Positions 27,059-35,598 of a stretch of DNA of 64,000 bases are shown one piece after another. Location of the stretch: positions 3,720,001 to 3,784,000 of the forward strand of contig OY762824.1 in NCBI GenBank assembly GCA_963666465.1. The letters are read 5' to 3'. A program made the position numbers and the translations under genes. Source of the stretch: VXYL01 sp963666465. Lineage in GTDB: Bacteria > Pseudomonadota > Gammaproteobacteria > Pseudomonadales > Azotimanducaceae. Numbering within the stretch: the first letter of the stretch is position 1; each line of letters begins with the position of its first letter. Below the pieces are notes generated by a model, which saw only the letters and a list, made by a program, of their open reading frames with translations, did no database searches and was not told the origin of the DNA.

Positions 27059-27817
27059 ATGGGCAAGGCCATGGAGTGGTTGCGCCGGACGTTCCACCGG
27101 ATGGGTTCACCGCGCTGGTTTTTCGCCGGCTCGCGGGGGTGGGTGCTGGGCCTGTACCTCGTCGGCGCCGCCCTGATCGTCGTCGGCTCGGTGTGGGGCC
27201 TTGGCTTCGCGCCGACGGATCGGCTGCAGGGCGACAGCTACCGCATCCTCTATGTCCACGTCCCGGCGGCGCATCTGGCCGAGGCGGTCTATGTGGCCAT
27301 CGCCATCGCCGGGGTCGTGCATCTCGTCTGGCGCATGAAGATGGCGGATCTCGCCATCGCCGCAGCCGCCCCGGTGGGCATGACCCTCACCGCCGCAGCC
27401 CTCGCCACCGGCTACATCTGGGGCATCCCCACCTGGGGCACCGGCTGGGTCTGGGACGCTCGCACCACCTCCATGCTGGTGCTGCTCTTCCTTTACTTCG
27501 GCCTCATCGCCCTGCGGCAGGCGGTGCCGCGACCGGAACGGGCCGCGCTGGCGGTGTCCGTGCTCGCCATCGTCGGGGTCGTCAACATTCCGGTCATCAA
27601 GTACTCCGTGGACTGGTTCACCACGCTGCACCAGCCGGCCAGCATCCGCCTGGGCGAGAGGCCCTCCATCGACCCATCCATGCTCTGGCCGCTGGCGGTA
27701 AACGCACTCGGCTACTATCTCTTCCTGGTGGGGGTCGTGGTCGCGGCGCTGCGAGCCAAGATCATCGAGCGCGAGTCGAAGGCGGACTGGGTTCGGTCAT
27801 GGGTGCAGGCCCGGTGA
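27059..27817 (+). CDS. ccmC: Haem handling protein CcmC
   Basis: Loads haem onto CcmE at the outer face of the inner membrane. 252 residues, six helices; the haem-binding WWD segment is WGTGWVWDARTTS, flanked by histidines in ILYVHVPAAH and TLHQPASI. ATG 27059; the stop overlaps the ccmD start (GTGA). Confidence 0.96.
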   Translation: MGKAMEWLRRTFHRMGSPRWFFAGSRGWVLGLYLVGAALIVVGSVWGLGFAPTDRLQGDSYRILYVHVPAAHLAEAVYVAIAIAGVVHLVWRMKMADLAIAAAAPVGMTLTAAALATGYIWGIPTWGTGWVWDARTTSMLVLLFLYFGLIALRQAVPRPERAALAVSVLAIVGVVNIPVIKYSVDWFTTLHQPASIRLGERPSIDPSMLWPLAVNALGYYLFLVGVVVAALRAKIIERESKADWVRSWVQAR

Positions 27818-28029
27818 CCGAGTGGCTCGCAATGGGCGGCCACGGCGTCTATGTCTGGAGCGCCTATGGGCTGAGCGCCGCAGCGCTGGCGGGCATGGGC
27901 GTGTGGCCCTGGCTGGCCTTACGCCGCGCCCGGCAACGGATCACCGACACCCTGGCGCCGAACGATCCGGTGGCTGACGCATCCAACGATCGCAAGCAGC
28001 CTGAACCCGGCCAAGGAGGCGCCGCATGA
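27814..28029 (+). CDS. ccmD: Small membrane protein CcmD
   Basis: 71-residue single-helix protein needed to release holo-CcmE. It begins at GTG 27814 inside the ccmC stop and reads M-TEWLAMGGHGVYVWSAYG, the CcmD pattern (GGHG.YVW.AYG), then one helix and a charged tail. An upstream ATG at 27799 is possible. It overlaps ccmE by 4 bases. Confidence 0.88.
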   Translation: MTEWLAMGGHGVYVWSAYGLSAAALAGMGVWPWLALRRARQRITDTLAPNDPVADASNDRKQPEPGQGGAA

Positions 28030-28532
28030 CCCCCCTTCGCAGGCAACGGGCAGCCACGGTGCTCTTCGTGCTCGCCGGGGCGGGTGTGACGCTTGCCGTT
28101 GCCATGCTGGCGCTGGAGCAGGACATCAACCTTTTCTATCCGCCGGAGCAGGTGGTGTCGGGCGAGGCGCCCGTCGGCAAGCGAATCCGCGCCGGCGGCA
28201 TGGTGGCAGCAGACAGCGTCGTACACGACGACACCGGCCTAGGCGTCTCCTTCACCATAACCGACTACCAAGGCAGCGATTTCCGGGTGCATTACGAGGG
28301 CCTCTTGCCTGGCCTCTTCGGCGAAGGAGAGGGCGTGCTCGTGGCCGGCCAGCTGCGCATGGACGGTGTGTTCGAGGCCGGGGAGGTGCTCGCCAAGCAC
28401 GACGAGAACTACATGCCACCGGAGGTGGCGGGCATGTTGGCAGTGGAGCCCTCTGCCAGGGAAGCTACGCCCGTCGCCGATGCGGAAGGAACCGGGCGAG
28501 CCGTCCGCCAGAGGGGGGGCGCGGGGCCGTGA
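28026..28532 (+). CDS. ccmE: Haem chaperone CcmE, C-terminus extended by a repeat
   Basis: Periplasmic haem carrier anchored by one N-terminal helix. 168 residues; the haem-attachment histidine is in VLAKHDENYMPPEV near residue 130. The last ~29 residues (after MLAVEPS) are encoded by the first, diverged copy of the 86-bp tandem repeat, so the native tail has been overwritten. The beta-barrel core is complete, so function is probably kept. Confidence 0.93.
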   Translation: MTPLRRQRAATVLFVLAGAGVTLAVAMLALEQDINLFYPPEQVVSGEAPVGKRIRAGGMVAADSVVHDDTGLGVSFTITDYQGSDFRVHYEGLLPGLFGEGEGVLVAGQLRMDGVFEAGEVLAKHDENYMPPEVAGMLAVEPSAREATPVADAEGTGRAVRQRGGAGP

Positions 28533-29035
28533 AGAGCCCTCAGCCGGGGAAGCTGCGCCCGTCGCCGATGCGGAAGGAACCGGGCGAGCCGTCCGCCAGG
28601 GGGGGCGCGGGGCCGTGAAGAGCCCTCAGCCGGGGAAGCTGCGCCCGTCGCCGATGCGGAAGGAACCGGGCGAGCCGTCCGCCAGGGGGGGCGCGGGGCC
28701 GTGAAGAGCCCTCAGCCGGGGAAGCTGCGCCCGTCGCCGATGCGGAAGGAACCGGGCGAGCCGTCCGCCAGGGGGGGCGCGGGGCCGTGAAGAGCCCTCA
28801 GCCGGGGAAGCTGCGCCCGTCGCCGATGCGGAAGGAACCGGGCGAGCCGTCCGCCAGGGGGGGGCGCGGGGCCGTGAAGAGCCCTCAGCCGGGGAAGCTG
28901 CGCCCGTCGCCGATGCGGAAGGAACCGGGCGAGCCGTCCGCCAGGGGGGGCGCGGGGCCGTGAAGAGCCCTCAGCCGGGGAAGCTGCGCCCGTCGCCGAT
29001 GCGGAAGGAACCGGGCGAGCCATCCGAGAAAGGCG
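28443..29035. repeat. Tandem array of seven ~86-bp units (family E) between ccmE and ccmF
   Basis: Units start at about 28443, 28531, 28617, 28703, 28789, 28876 and 28962. The five middle ones are nearly identical; the first is diverged and codes for the CcmE tail, the last is truncated. The period is 86 bp except one of 87, caused by a run of 8 rather than 7 G. Units contain G-tracts (CCAGGGGGGGCGCGGGG). Since 86 is not a multiple of three, the array is not one coherent repeat protein. There are no unique spacers, so it is not a CRISPR. Confidence 0.95.
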
Positions 29036-29212
29036 CGATGTGGGTAGGTCGAGCCAAGTTCCCACTCCTTGCATGGGTTCGCGCCATGGGGGTTCGTGTT
29101 GCGTGTCCCCCTGCGGACACGCGTTGCGACAGGCATGGAGGGCAAGACGCCTCCCTCCGGAGGGAGCGGTCTTGATCGGCAGTTCCTCAATCGCGCGAGA
29201 GACGAGGCGGCA

Positions 29213-31156
29213 GTGATCCCCGAAATCGGCCACTTCGCCGTCGTCGCGGCCTTGGTGACGGCCGCATCGCTCGCGGGCGCGGGGCTTGTCGGCGCGGCCA
29301 CCGGCCGAGCCGCCTGGGTGGATGCCTGCCGCGGCCTTGCGGCCGCGCAGGCAGGCCTCATCCTGCTTGGCTTCGTCCTCCTCACGGTGACCTTTCTTCG
29401 CGACGACTTCTCGGTGGAACTCGCCGCCGCCCACTCCAACACGCTGCTGCCGTGGCAGTACAAGTTCAGTGCCGTGTGGGGCAATCACGAAGGCTCGTTC
29501 CTGCTGTGGACGCTGGTGATGGCTGGCTGGACGCTGGCGGTCGCGCTGGCGGGAGGGCGGCTCGAACAGGCCTTCTTCGGCCGGGTGATGGGGGTGCTGG
29601 GGTTGCTCAACGTCGGCTTCCTGCTGTTCCTTCTGCTGGCCTCCAACCCCTTCGCTCGCCTTGCGCCGTTCGTGCCGCTGGAGGGCAACGACCTCAATCC
29701 GCTGTTGCAGGACTTCGGCCAGATCGTGCATCCGCCGATGCTCTATGTGGGCTATGTCGGGTTCTCCGTGGCCTTCGCCTTTGCCGTGGCGGCACTGCTG
29801 TCCGGACGTCTGGATGCGGCCTGGGCGCGCTGGTCGAGGCCATGGACGAACGTGGCCTGGGCCTTCCAGACCGTCGGCATCGCGCTTGGGAGCTGGTGGG
29901 CCTACTACGAACTTGGCTGGGGCGGCTGGTGGTTCTGGGACCCGGTGGAAAACGCCTCGTTCATGCCCTGGCTGGCGGGAACGGCATTGGTGCATTCGCT
30001 GGCGGTCACCGAGAAGCGGGGGGCATTCAAGAGCTGGACGGTGCTCCTCGCCATCGCCACGTTCTCGCTTTGCCTGGTGGGCGCGTTCGTCGTTCGATCC
30101 GGCGTGCTCACCTCCGTTCATGCCTTTGCGGTGGACCCGGAGCGAGGGATGTTCCTCCTGATCCTGCTCGCCGTCGCCGTCGGCGGCGCGCTCGTGCTCT
30201 ATGCCATGCGAGCGCCGGCGATCCGCAGCCGGCTGCAATACGGCGGCCTCTCCCGCGAACTGCTGCTGCTCGTGAACAATCTGCTGTTGGTGGCGGCGGT
30301 GGCGGTGATCTTCATCTACACGCTCTATCCGCTGGCCTACGAGGCCGCCACCGGCGGGGACCGCATCTCCGTCGGGCCGCCATACTTCAACCGCGTGTTT
30401 GTGCCACTGATGTTCGTGCTCGCGGTGTTTCTTGCCCTCGCGCCCGCGGCCCGGTGGAAGCGCACGCCGCTCACCGTGCTGCGCCGCATCGGGGTGCTGT
30501 TCGGCATCGGCGCTGCACTCGGGGCGGTGGGTTCGCTGCTGCTTGGCGGCGTGTTGAAGCCAGGTGCAATGCTGGCGACGGCATTGGCGACATGGATCGT
30601 CGCCACCCACGTGGACGACTTCCGCAAGCGCCGAGGCGCGCGACCGCTTGGGTACCTCGGCATGGTGACGGCGCACGTGGGCTTCGCGGTGTGCATGGTG
30701 GGGGTGGCGGTCACGAGCGAGTATTCGGAGGGGATCGACGCGCGCATGTCTGTAGGCGAGAGCGTTGAGGTGGGCGGCGTCGGCTACACCCTTGCGGCAC
30801 TGGACCGGGTGCGCGGTCCGAACTATGTCGCCGACCGCGCAGTGTTCGAGACCGACGATGGCGTTCGCCTCGCGCCGGAGAAGCGCACCTATTTCGCGCG
30901 CGGCGACGTGATGACGGAGGCCGCCATCCGTCCGGGCTTCTTCGGCGATCGCTACGTCACCCTCGGCGAGCCGGTGGCAGACGATGCCTGGGGCGTGCGC
31001 ATCGAGCACAAGCCTATGGTGCGCTGGATCTGGCTCGGCGGCTTGCTGATGGCGTTCGGCGGCCTGGTGGCGATGGCGGACGGACGCTACCGACGCCTGG
31101 CCAGCCGCGACTCGGCATCGGCGCCGGCAGGGCGTGGCGGTGCCCAGCCGGCATGA
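29213..31156 (+). CDS. ccmF: Haem lyase CcmF
   Basis: Large membrane protein (647 residues, many helices) that attaches haem to apocytochrome c with CcmH and CcmI. The WWD domain reads WGGWWFWDPVENASFMPW; conserved histidines lie in QIVHPPMLY, AAHSN and GTALVHSLA. The start chosen is GTG 29213 (M-IPEIGHFAVVAALV), which gives the normal length; upstream codons derive from the region behind the tandem array. The 177 bases between array and start hold no recognisable feature except a possible new ribosome site. It overlaps ccmG by 4 bases. Confidence 0.95.
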   Translation: MIPEIGHFAVVAALVTAASLAGAGLVGAATGRAAWVDACRGLAAAQAGLILLGFVLLTVTFLRDDFSVELAAAHSNTLLPWQYKFSAVWGNHEGSFLLWTLVMAGWTLAVALAGGRLEQAFFGRVMGVLGLLNVGFLLFLLLASNPFARLAPFVPLEGNDLNPLLQDFGQIVHPPMLYVGYVGFSVAFAFAVAALLSGRLDAAWARWSRPWTNVAWAFQTVGIALGSWWAYYELGWGGWWFWDPVENASFMPWLAGTALVHSLAVTEKRGAFKSWTVLLAIATFSLCLVGAFVVRSGVLTSVHAFAVDPERGMFLLILLAVAVGGALVLYAMRAPAIRSRLQYGGLSRELLLLVNNLLLVAAVAVIFIYTLYPLAYEAATGGDRISVGPPYFNRVFVPLMFVLAVFLALAPAARWKRTPLTVLRRIGVLFGIGAALGAVGSLLLGGVLKPGAMLATALATWIVATHVDDFRKRRGARPLGYLGMVTAHVGFAVCMVGVAVTSEYSEGIDARMSVGESVEVGGVGYTLAALDRVRGPNYVADRAVFETDDGVRLAPEKRTYFARGDVMTEAAIRPGFFGDRYVTLGEPVADDAWGVRIEHKPMVRWIWLGGLLMAFGGLVAMADGRYRRLASRDSASAPAGRGGAQPA

Positions 31157-31716
31157 CCCGCGCTCGAGCGCTCCTTGCGCTGCCCTTGGCGGTGTTCGTC
31201 GGCATCGTCTTGCTGCTCCACGCGGGATTTGGCCTGGGGCGGGCGGACCTGCTTCCTTCGGCACTGCTCGGCAAGCCCTTTCCGGACTTCGATCTGCCGA
31301 CGTTGGGGGGCGAGCCAGCAAGCCGCAGCCGGGCGGATCTGCTGGGCAAGGTGCGGTTGGTGAACGTGTGGGCCACCTGGTGCCCCACCTGTGCGGCGGA
31401 GCACGACGAGCTTGCCGGCATCGCCGCCGAGACCGGCATCGGCATTGTCGGCATCAACTACAAGGACGATCCGAATGCGGCCCGCGCCTGGCTGGCGCAG
31501 CGGGGGGATCCGTACCGCTTTCACATCGTTGACGCGAACGGCGACCTCGGCGTGGACCTCGGCGTCTATGGCGCTCCGGAGACGTTCGTGGTGGACGCCG
31601 ACGGCGTGATCCGCTTCAAGCAAGTGGGCGCGGTGACCGCCGAGACATGGCGCGACTCCATTGCGCCGGTGGTGGTCTCCCTGCGGGAAGCCCTGATTCA
31701 GGAACGGCAGCGATGA
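31153..31716 (+). CDS. ccmG: Thiol-disulfide reductase CcmG (DsbE)
   Basis: Membrane-tethered thioredoxin that reduces apocytochrome c cysteines. 187 residues; N-terminal anchor, active site WATWCPTC near residues 72-79, and the acidic FHIVDANGDLGVDLGVYGAPE with the cis-Pro region, typical of CcmG. It overlaps ccmF and ccmH by 4 bases each. Confidence 0.95.
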   Translation: MTRARALLALPLAVFVGIVLLLHAGFGLGRADLLPSALLGKPFPDFDLPTLGGEPASRSRADLLGKVRLVNVWATWCPTCAAEHDELAGIAAETGIGIVGINYKDDPNAARAWLAQRGDPYRFHIVDANGDLGVDLGVYGAPETFVVDADGVIRFKQVGAVTAETWRDSIAPVVVSLREALIQERQR

Positions 31717-32174
31717 CGGCGCGAGTGGCCCGCAGCGTGGCAGCGGCCCTTTGCCTCGCGGCCACGCTTGCCTCCGCATCCTCCGTTGTCGATGCCTTCG
31801 ACTTCGACGATCCCGCACTCGAAGCCCGCTACCGGACACTCATCGCCGAACTGCGCTGCCCGAAATGCCTCAACGTCAACATCGCTGGCTCCGACGCCCC
31901 CATCGCCAGCGACCTGCGGCGAGCGGTGCGACGAATGCTGGAAGAGGGGCGCTCCGACGATGAGATTCTCGCCCACCTCAAGGAGCGCTACGGCAACTTC
32001 ATTCTCTACGACCCCCCGCTCAGCGCCGCCACCGTGTTGCTCTGGGCCACGCCGGTTCTCCTCATCGTCCTCGGCCTCCTGGTGCTCCGCCGCATCGGCA
32101 GCCGCCGCGACGCGGTGGCACTCACGGACGAGGAACGCAGCAAGCTCGAAGCGCTCGGCGTAGAGAACCCGTGA
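31713..32174 (+). CDS. ccmH: Cytochrome c maturation protein CcmH
   Basis: Periplasmic thiol protein of 153 residues with signal peptide, the motif LRCPKC (LRCxxC) and a C-terminal membrane helix (VLLWATPVLLIVLGLLVL). It forms mixed disulfides with apocytochrome c in the haem lyase complex. The start overlaps the ccmG stop (ATGA). Confidence 0.95.
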   Translation: MTARVARSVAAALCLAATLASASSVVDAFDFDDPALEARYRTLIAELRCPKCLNVNIAGSDAPIASDLRRAVRRMLEEGRSDDEILAHLKERYGNFILYDPPLSAATVLLWATPVLLIVLGLLVLRRIGSRRDAVALTDEERSKLEALGVENP

Positions 32175-33394
32175 CCGAGGCATTGCCGTGGCTGCTGCCG
32201 GCAGCGTTGGTGCTCGCTGTGGTGGTCATGGCGGCGTTTCGCCTGCCCCGCGCGGCACGCCGTGGGCGACGCGACACCAACCTGGCCCTCTACCGGCAGC
32301 GGCGTCGCGAACTGGCCGCCGAAGCGGAAGGGGCGCTGCAGGAGGAACTGCAAGCCGAACTGCAGGCGCGCCTGTTGGAGGACGATGCGGACGAGGCACC
32401 GGAGCCGTCGCAAGCAGCGCAACTGGGCCCGGATGCGCGCGGCGAGATGCTTCCAGAAGAGGCAGGTCCGGCATCGGCGCCACGACTGCGCCTCGGCACG
32501 GCCGCCCTCTTCGGCGTCCTTGCGGCCATCGCCGCCGTGACTATCTACGCCATCATTGGCGAACCGGAAGCCCCGGCTCTTGCCGAGGCCGGCGCCGTGC
32601 TTCGAGCCACCGACATTCCCGCCGATGACCCCAGGACTCCCGCCGCAGAGCGGACCCTCGCCGCACATCTCGCCGCAGAACCAGAAGACGCCGACGCCTG
32701 GTTCCTCCTGGGCCAGGCGCAATCCCGCCAAGGCCGCATGGCCGAGGCCGCAATGGCCTTCCGGCACGCCAGCATCGTCGGCAACCACAACCCAACGCTG
32801 GACATGCATTGGCTAAGCGCCGCCTTCGCCGCCGGCGACGGTACCCTGGACACCGATGCCCGCCTCGCCGGCGAGCGCGTGTTGGCCGCCCACCCGGACC
32901 ACTCCGGCACCCTCGAAATCATGGCCGTGGACGCCGCCCGCCGCAGCGATTTCAACATCGCCGCCACCTATCTGGAGCGGCTGGCCAGCCAACGCCGAGA
33001 CGACCAGGCAACAGCGCTGGTCGCCGAAATGCTGCGGCAAGTCCGCGCCCGTCAAGACCCGGACCGCCCTCTGGTTCGCGTCACCGTGGAAGTCCCCGCC
33101 ACGCAGCTCACCGATCCGTGGCTCTTCGTCACCGCCCGCGCCCCCCAGGGCGGCCCCCCGGCAGCAGTGGCCCGCCGCCCAGTCTCCCAGTCCGCCTCCA
33201 GAGTCGAACTCACCCTCGACGATGCCCAGGCCATGATCGCCTCGGCCTCCCTCTCCACACTCGCCGAGGTGACCATCACCGCCCGAATCACCGAAGGCCC
33301 CACCGTAGGCGGCACCGTCACCGCCGAGTCCGAACCGATCCCCGCCAGCCCAGCATCCCAACCCGAACTAACCCTCCACCCAAGCGTCCTGTAA
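32171..33394 (+). CDS. ccmI: Apocytochrome c chaperone CcmI (TPR protein)
   Basis: 407 residues: two N-terminal helices (5-25 and about 110-130) with a cytoplasmic charged loop between, then TPR repeats (PEDADAWFLLGQAQSRQGRMAEA and following) and a C-terminal beta-rich domain. It hands apocytochrome c to the CcmFH lyase. Start GTG 32171 overlaps the ccmH stop. Last gene of the ccm run; repeats follow. Confidence 0.9.
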   Translation: MTEALPWLLPAALVLAVVVMAAFRLPRAARRGRRDTNLALYRQRRRELAAEAEGALQEELQAELQARLLEDDADEAPEPSQAAQLGPDARGEMLPEEAGPASAPRLRLGTAALFGVLAAIAAVTIYAIIGEPEAPALAEAGAVLRATDIPADDPRTPAAERTLAAHLAAEPEDADAWFLLGQAQSRQGRMAEAAMAFRHASIVGNHNPTLDMHWLSAAFAAGDGTLDTDARLAGERVLAAHPDHSGTLEIMAVDAARRSDFNIAATYLERLASQRRDDQATALVAEMLRQVRARQDPDRPLVRVTVEVPATQLTDPWLFVTARAPQGGPPAAVARRPVSQSASRVELTLDDAQAMIASASLSTLAEVTITARITEGPTVGGTVTAESEPIPASPASQPELTLHPSVL

Positions 33395-33486
33395 GAAGTC
33401 GCCTGCGCGCCGGCAACTGCCAGCGGCCCAGAGCCATGTGGTGCCGGACGAGATGCACAAGTTCCCACGCTGGCGAAATCTCGTGA

Positions 33487-33580
33487 AGGGGCTCTTCACG
33501 GCCCCACGCGCCCCTCTGGCGGATGGCTCGCCCGGCTCCTTCCGCATCGGCGACGGACGCAGCTTCCCCGGCTGAGGGCT
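33487..33580 (-). repeat. Single inverted copy of the ccm tandem unit (family E)
   Basis: Reads on the minus strand like one 86-bp unit of the 28443-29035 array (GAGCCCTCAGCCGGGGAAGC ... GGGCCGTGAAGAGCCCC), with several substitutions. It lies about 90 bases after ccmI, so family E brackets the ccmF-I part of the operon in opposite orientations. Confidence 0.85.
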
Positions 33581-33625
33581 CTACGACACGGAAAGGTGAC
33601 CGTGTCTCCTTCCTGATCACCAGGC

Positions 33626-33880
33626 AGTGTCTCACCTTGAACTTGCCTGACGTGGCGCATGGCCGTCCGCAGCCGGCGACTGCGTCGATTTGCCTGCCGG
33701 AACCACTCCGGGGGGAGGGGGGGTCCCTTCGGGGGGAGGGCGTCCCGCCCTCCATGCGCCGCCAGGCGCGTCCTCCCTGTGCATGCCGCGAGTGCCCGCG
33801 CGCCTGACGGCGCGATGGAGGACGGGACGCCCTCCCCCGGAGGACACTGCCAGACACTGCACAAGCCAAAGCGAGACACT
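33626..33880 (+). repeat. Family B element, full length
   Basis: Left end AGTGTCTCACCTTG and right end CAAAGCGAGACACT, each with one change from the consensus. The interior matches the copy at 56956 (ACTTGCCTGACG, GGCGCATGGCC, AACCACTCC) and includes the GAGGGCGTCCCGCCCTCC palindrome. Confidence 0.85.
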
Positions 33881-33892
33881 GCCTCTAGCCAG

Positions 33893-33937
33893 GCTCCTGG
33901 CCGAAGGCGCGAGCGAATGCGCGCCCGCAAGGGCGCG
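33893..33937 (+). repeat. Family C fragment
   Basis: Short piece with GGCTCCTGGCCGAAGGCGCG, GAGCGAATGCG and the GCGCCC-GCAA-GGGCGC hairpin, directly abutting the next family A copy. Confidence 0.65.
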
Positions 33938-33941
33938 CTGG

Positions 33942-34041
33942 CAGCCTGTCGGACTTCGGACGGCGCAAGCTGGCCGAATGCCGACAGGACGGCTTGGGCT
34001 GAGGCAGGAAGCGTTGCCGAAAGGCAACGGCTCTTGTGGCG
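33942..34041 (+). repeat. Family A element abutting the vanZ stop codon
   Basis: 100 bp starting CAGCCTGTCGGACTT. CTGG on the left and CTAG (34042-34045) on the right; the CTA of that CTAG is the complement of the vanZ-like gene's TAG stop. Confidence 0.85.
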
Positions 34042-34461
34042 CTAGGCCGCAGTCTCCGGGGCGGCCCTTGTGGGGTGCGCCAGTCGTTGCCACAGGGAGA
34101 ATGCGGTGCAGCCGATGGTGATGCCCAGGGCGTCGGCGCCGAGGTCGGTCAGTTGGGCGCCGCGGCCGTCCACGAAGAGTTGCACCAGTTCGATGGTGAC
34201 GCCCCAGACCATCATCCATGCGGCGACTGCGGGCCAGGGGCCGTGTCGGAAGTGCGCCAGGGAGAGCGCGCAGGCGAGATAGGCGGCTGCCGCGATGTGG
34301 GCGACGCTGCCGGCCATGCTTGCCACCAAGCCGGCGGGGTTCGGCGTCCATGCCACCGCGAAGCTGATGGCGAGGGGAATCCAGAACGCGAGGCGATGCA
34401 GCAGCTTGAGCCAGGCGCTCGGTTGACGCATGTCCGGCGCGGCCACGGGTGGCGCGTTCAC
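34042..34461 (-). CDS. VanZ-like small membrane protein
   Basis: 139 residues with four predicted helices and the VanZ-like loop QLFVDGRGAQLTDLGADALG. VanZ of enterococci gives low-level teicoplanin resistance; most homologues have no known role. Start GTG 34461 overlaps the hemE stop (GTGA), matching the coupling style of this genome; ATG 34431 is the alternative. Last gene of the acoX-like / fabV / hemE run. Confidence 0.75.
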   Translation of the reverse strand: MNAPPVAAPDMRQPSAWLKLLHRLAFWIPLAISFAVAWTPNPAGLVASMAGSVAHIAAAAYLACALSLAHFRHGPWPAVAAWMMVWGVTIELVQLFVDGRGAQLTDLGADALGITIGCTAFSLWQRLAHPTRAAPETAA

Positions 34462-35588
34462 CGCGCGGTGGCCTCGTGTACGAAATCGACGAGGAACTTC
34501 ACGTTGTCCACCGGCGTTTGCGGCACGATGCCGTGACCCAGGTTGAAGATGTGGCCAGGGCGACCGGCAGCCTCGCTGAGCACGTCCCTGGCGCTCGTCC
34601 CGATGGCCTCGGCATCGGCGCAGAGCACGATGGGGTCGAGGTTGCCTTGGATGGCAGGGGACCCCAGGCGCTGCCAAGTCTCGCCCAAGGGGGTGCGCCA
34701 GTCGAGGGCGAGCAGGTCGGCGCCGGTGGCTTGCATGTCGAGCGCGAGATGGGCGGTGTTGACGCCGAAGTAGATGATCGGCGGTGCGTCGCTCTCCCGG
34801 TATGCATCGACCGCGCCCCCTCGCCGGATGCCCTGCATCAGCGTGCGCGCGTGGGGCGCTGCATAGCGACGGTAGTCCTGCCGTGACAGCGCGCCCACCC
34901 AGGAGTCGAAGATCTGCACCGCCTGCACGCCGGCCTCGACCTGCAGGCGAACGTAGTCGATCACCGTGCGCGTGAGCTTCGACAGCAGCGCGTTCCAGGC
35001 CGACTCATGCTCATACATGAGCTTCTTGGTGTGCAGGAAGTTGCGCGAGCCAGCGCCCTCGATGGCGTAGGAGGCGAGGGTGAACGGCGCCCCTGCGAAG
35101 CCGATGAGCGGGATGTCCGGCGGCAGGCCGTCCAGGACGCCGGCGATGGTCTCGGCGATGTAGCCGAGTTCCTCCGGCGCGGAGGGCACCCGCAGCCGGT
35201 CGATGGCGGCAAGCTCGCGCACGGGGTTGGCGAATACCGGGCCGACGCCCGGAACGTAGTCGAGTTCGAGCCCCATCGGTTCCAGGATGGGCAAGAGATC
35301 GGCAAAGACGATGGCCGCGTCCACGCCGAGGATGCGCTGTGCGTCCACCGTGACTTGCGCCGCCAGCTCCGGCGTGCGGAAGAATTCCAGGCTCGGGGTC
35401 CTGCCCTTCACGGCGTGGTATTCCGGCATGTAGCGGCCCGCCTGGCGGTTCAGCCAGATGGGAGTGAACGGCGTCGGCTCACCGCGGCAGGCCTTGACGA
35501 ACGGCGCCTCGGCCCTCGCCAAAGCCGAACGAGATGCGGGCGTGGGAGGAGCAGGCACGGAAGCCTCGTCGAGAACGCGGTTGGTCAT
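34458..35588 (-). CDS. hemE: Uroporphyrinogen decarboxylase
   Basis: Converts uroporphyrinogen III to coproporphyrinogen III in haem synthesis. 376 residues, slightly longer than E. coli because of a ~25-residue N-terminal extension. Signatures: PIWLNRQAGRYMPEY with the catalytic arginines, FADLLPILEPMG, FAGAPFTLASY and the GNLDPIVL region. ATG 35588 follows the fabV stop by 10 bases, so the genes are co-transcribed. The haem made here would feed the ccm pathway. Confidence 0.97.
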   Translation of the reverse strand: MTNRVLDEASVPAPPTPASRSALARAEAPFVKACRGEPTPFTPIWLNRQAGRYMPEYHAVKGRTPSLEFFRTPELAAQVTVDAQRILGVDAAIVFADLLPILEPMGLELDYVPGVGPVFANPVRELAAIDRLRVPSAPEELGYIAETIAGVLDGLPPDIPLIGFAGAPFTLASYAIEGAGSRNFLHTKKLMYEHESAWNALLSKLTRTVIDYVRLQVEAGVQAVQIFDSWVGALSRQDYRRYAAPHARTLMQGIRRGGAVDAYRESDAPPIIYFGVNTAHLALDMQATGADLLALDWRTPLGETWQRLGSPAIQGNLDPIVLCADAEAIGTSARDVLSEAAGRPGHIFNLGHGIVPQTPVDNVKFLVDFVHEATAR

Positions 35589-35598
35589 TCGAGCGCCG

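Noticed and set aside
28443..29035. Could the 86-bp array be a CRISPR?
   Set aside because: Units are contiguous with no unique spacers and no cas genes nearby.
28712..31321. Very long minus-strand reading frame opposite ccmF and the tandem array
   Set aside because: Codon pattern is the antisense shadow of ccmF and the repeats; no motifs or ribosome site, and ccmF is certain.
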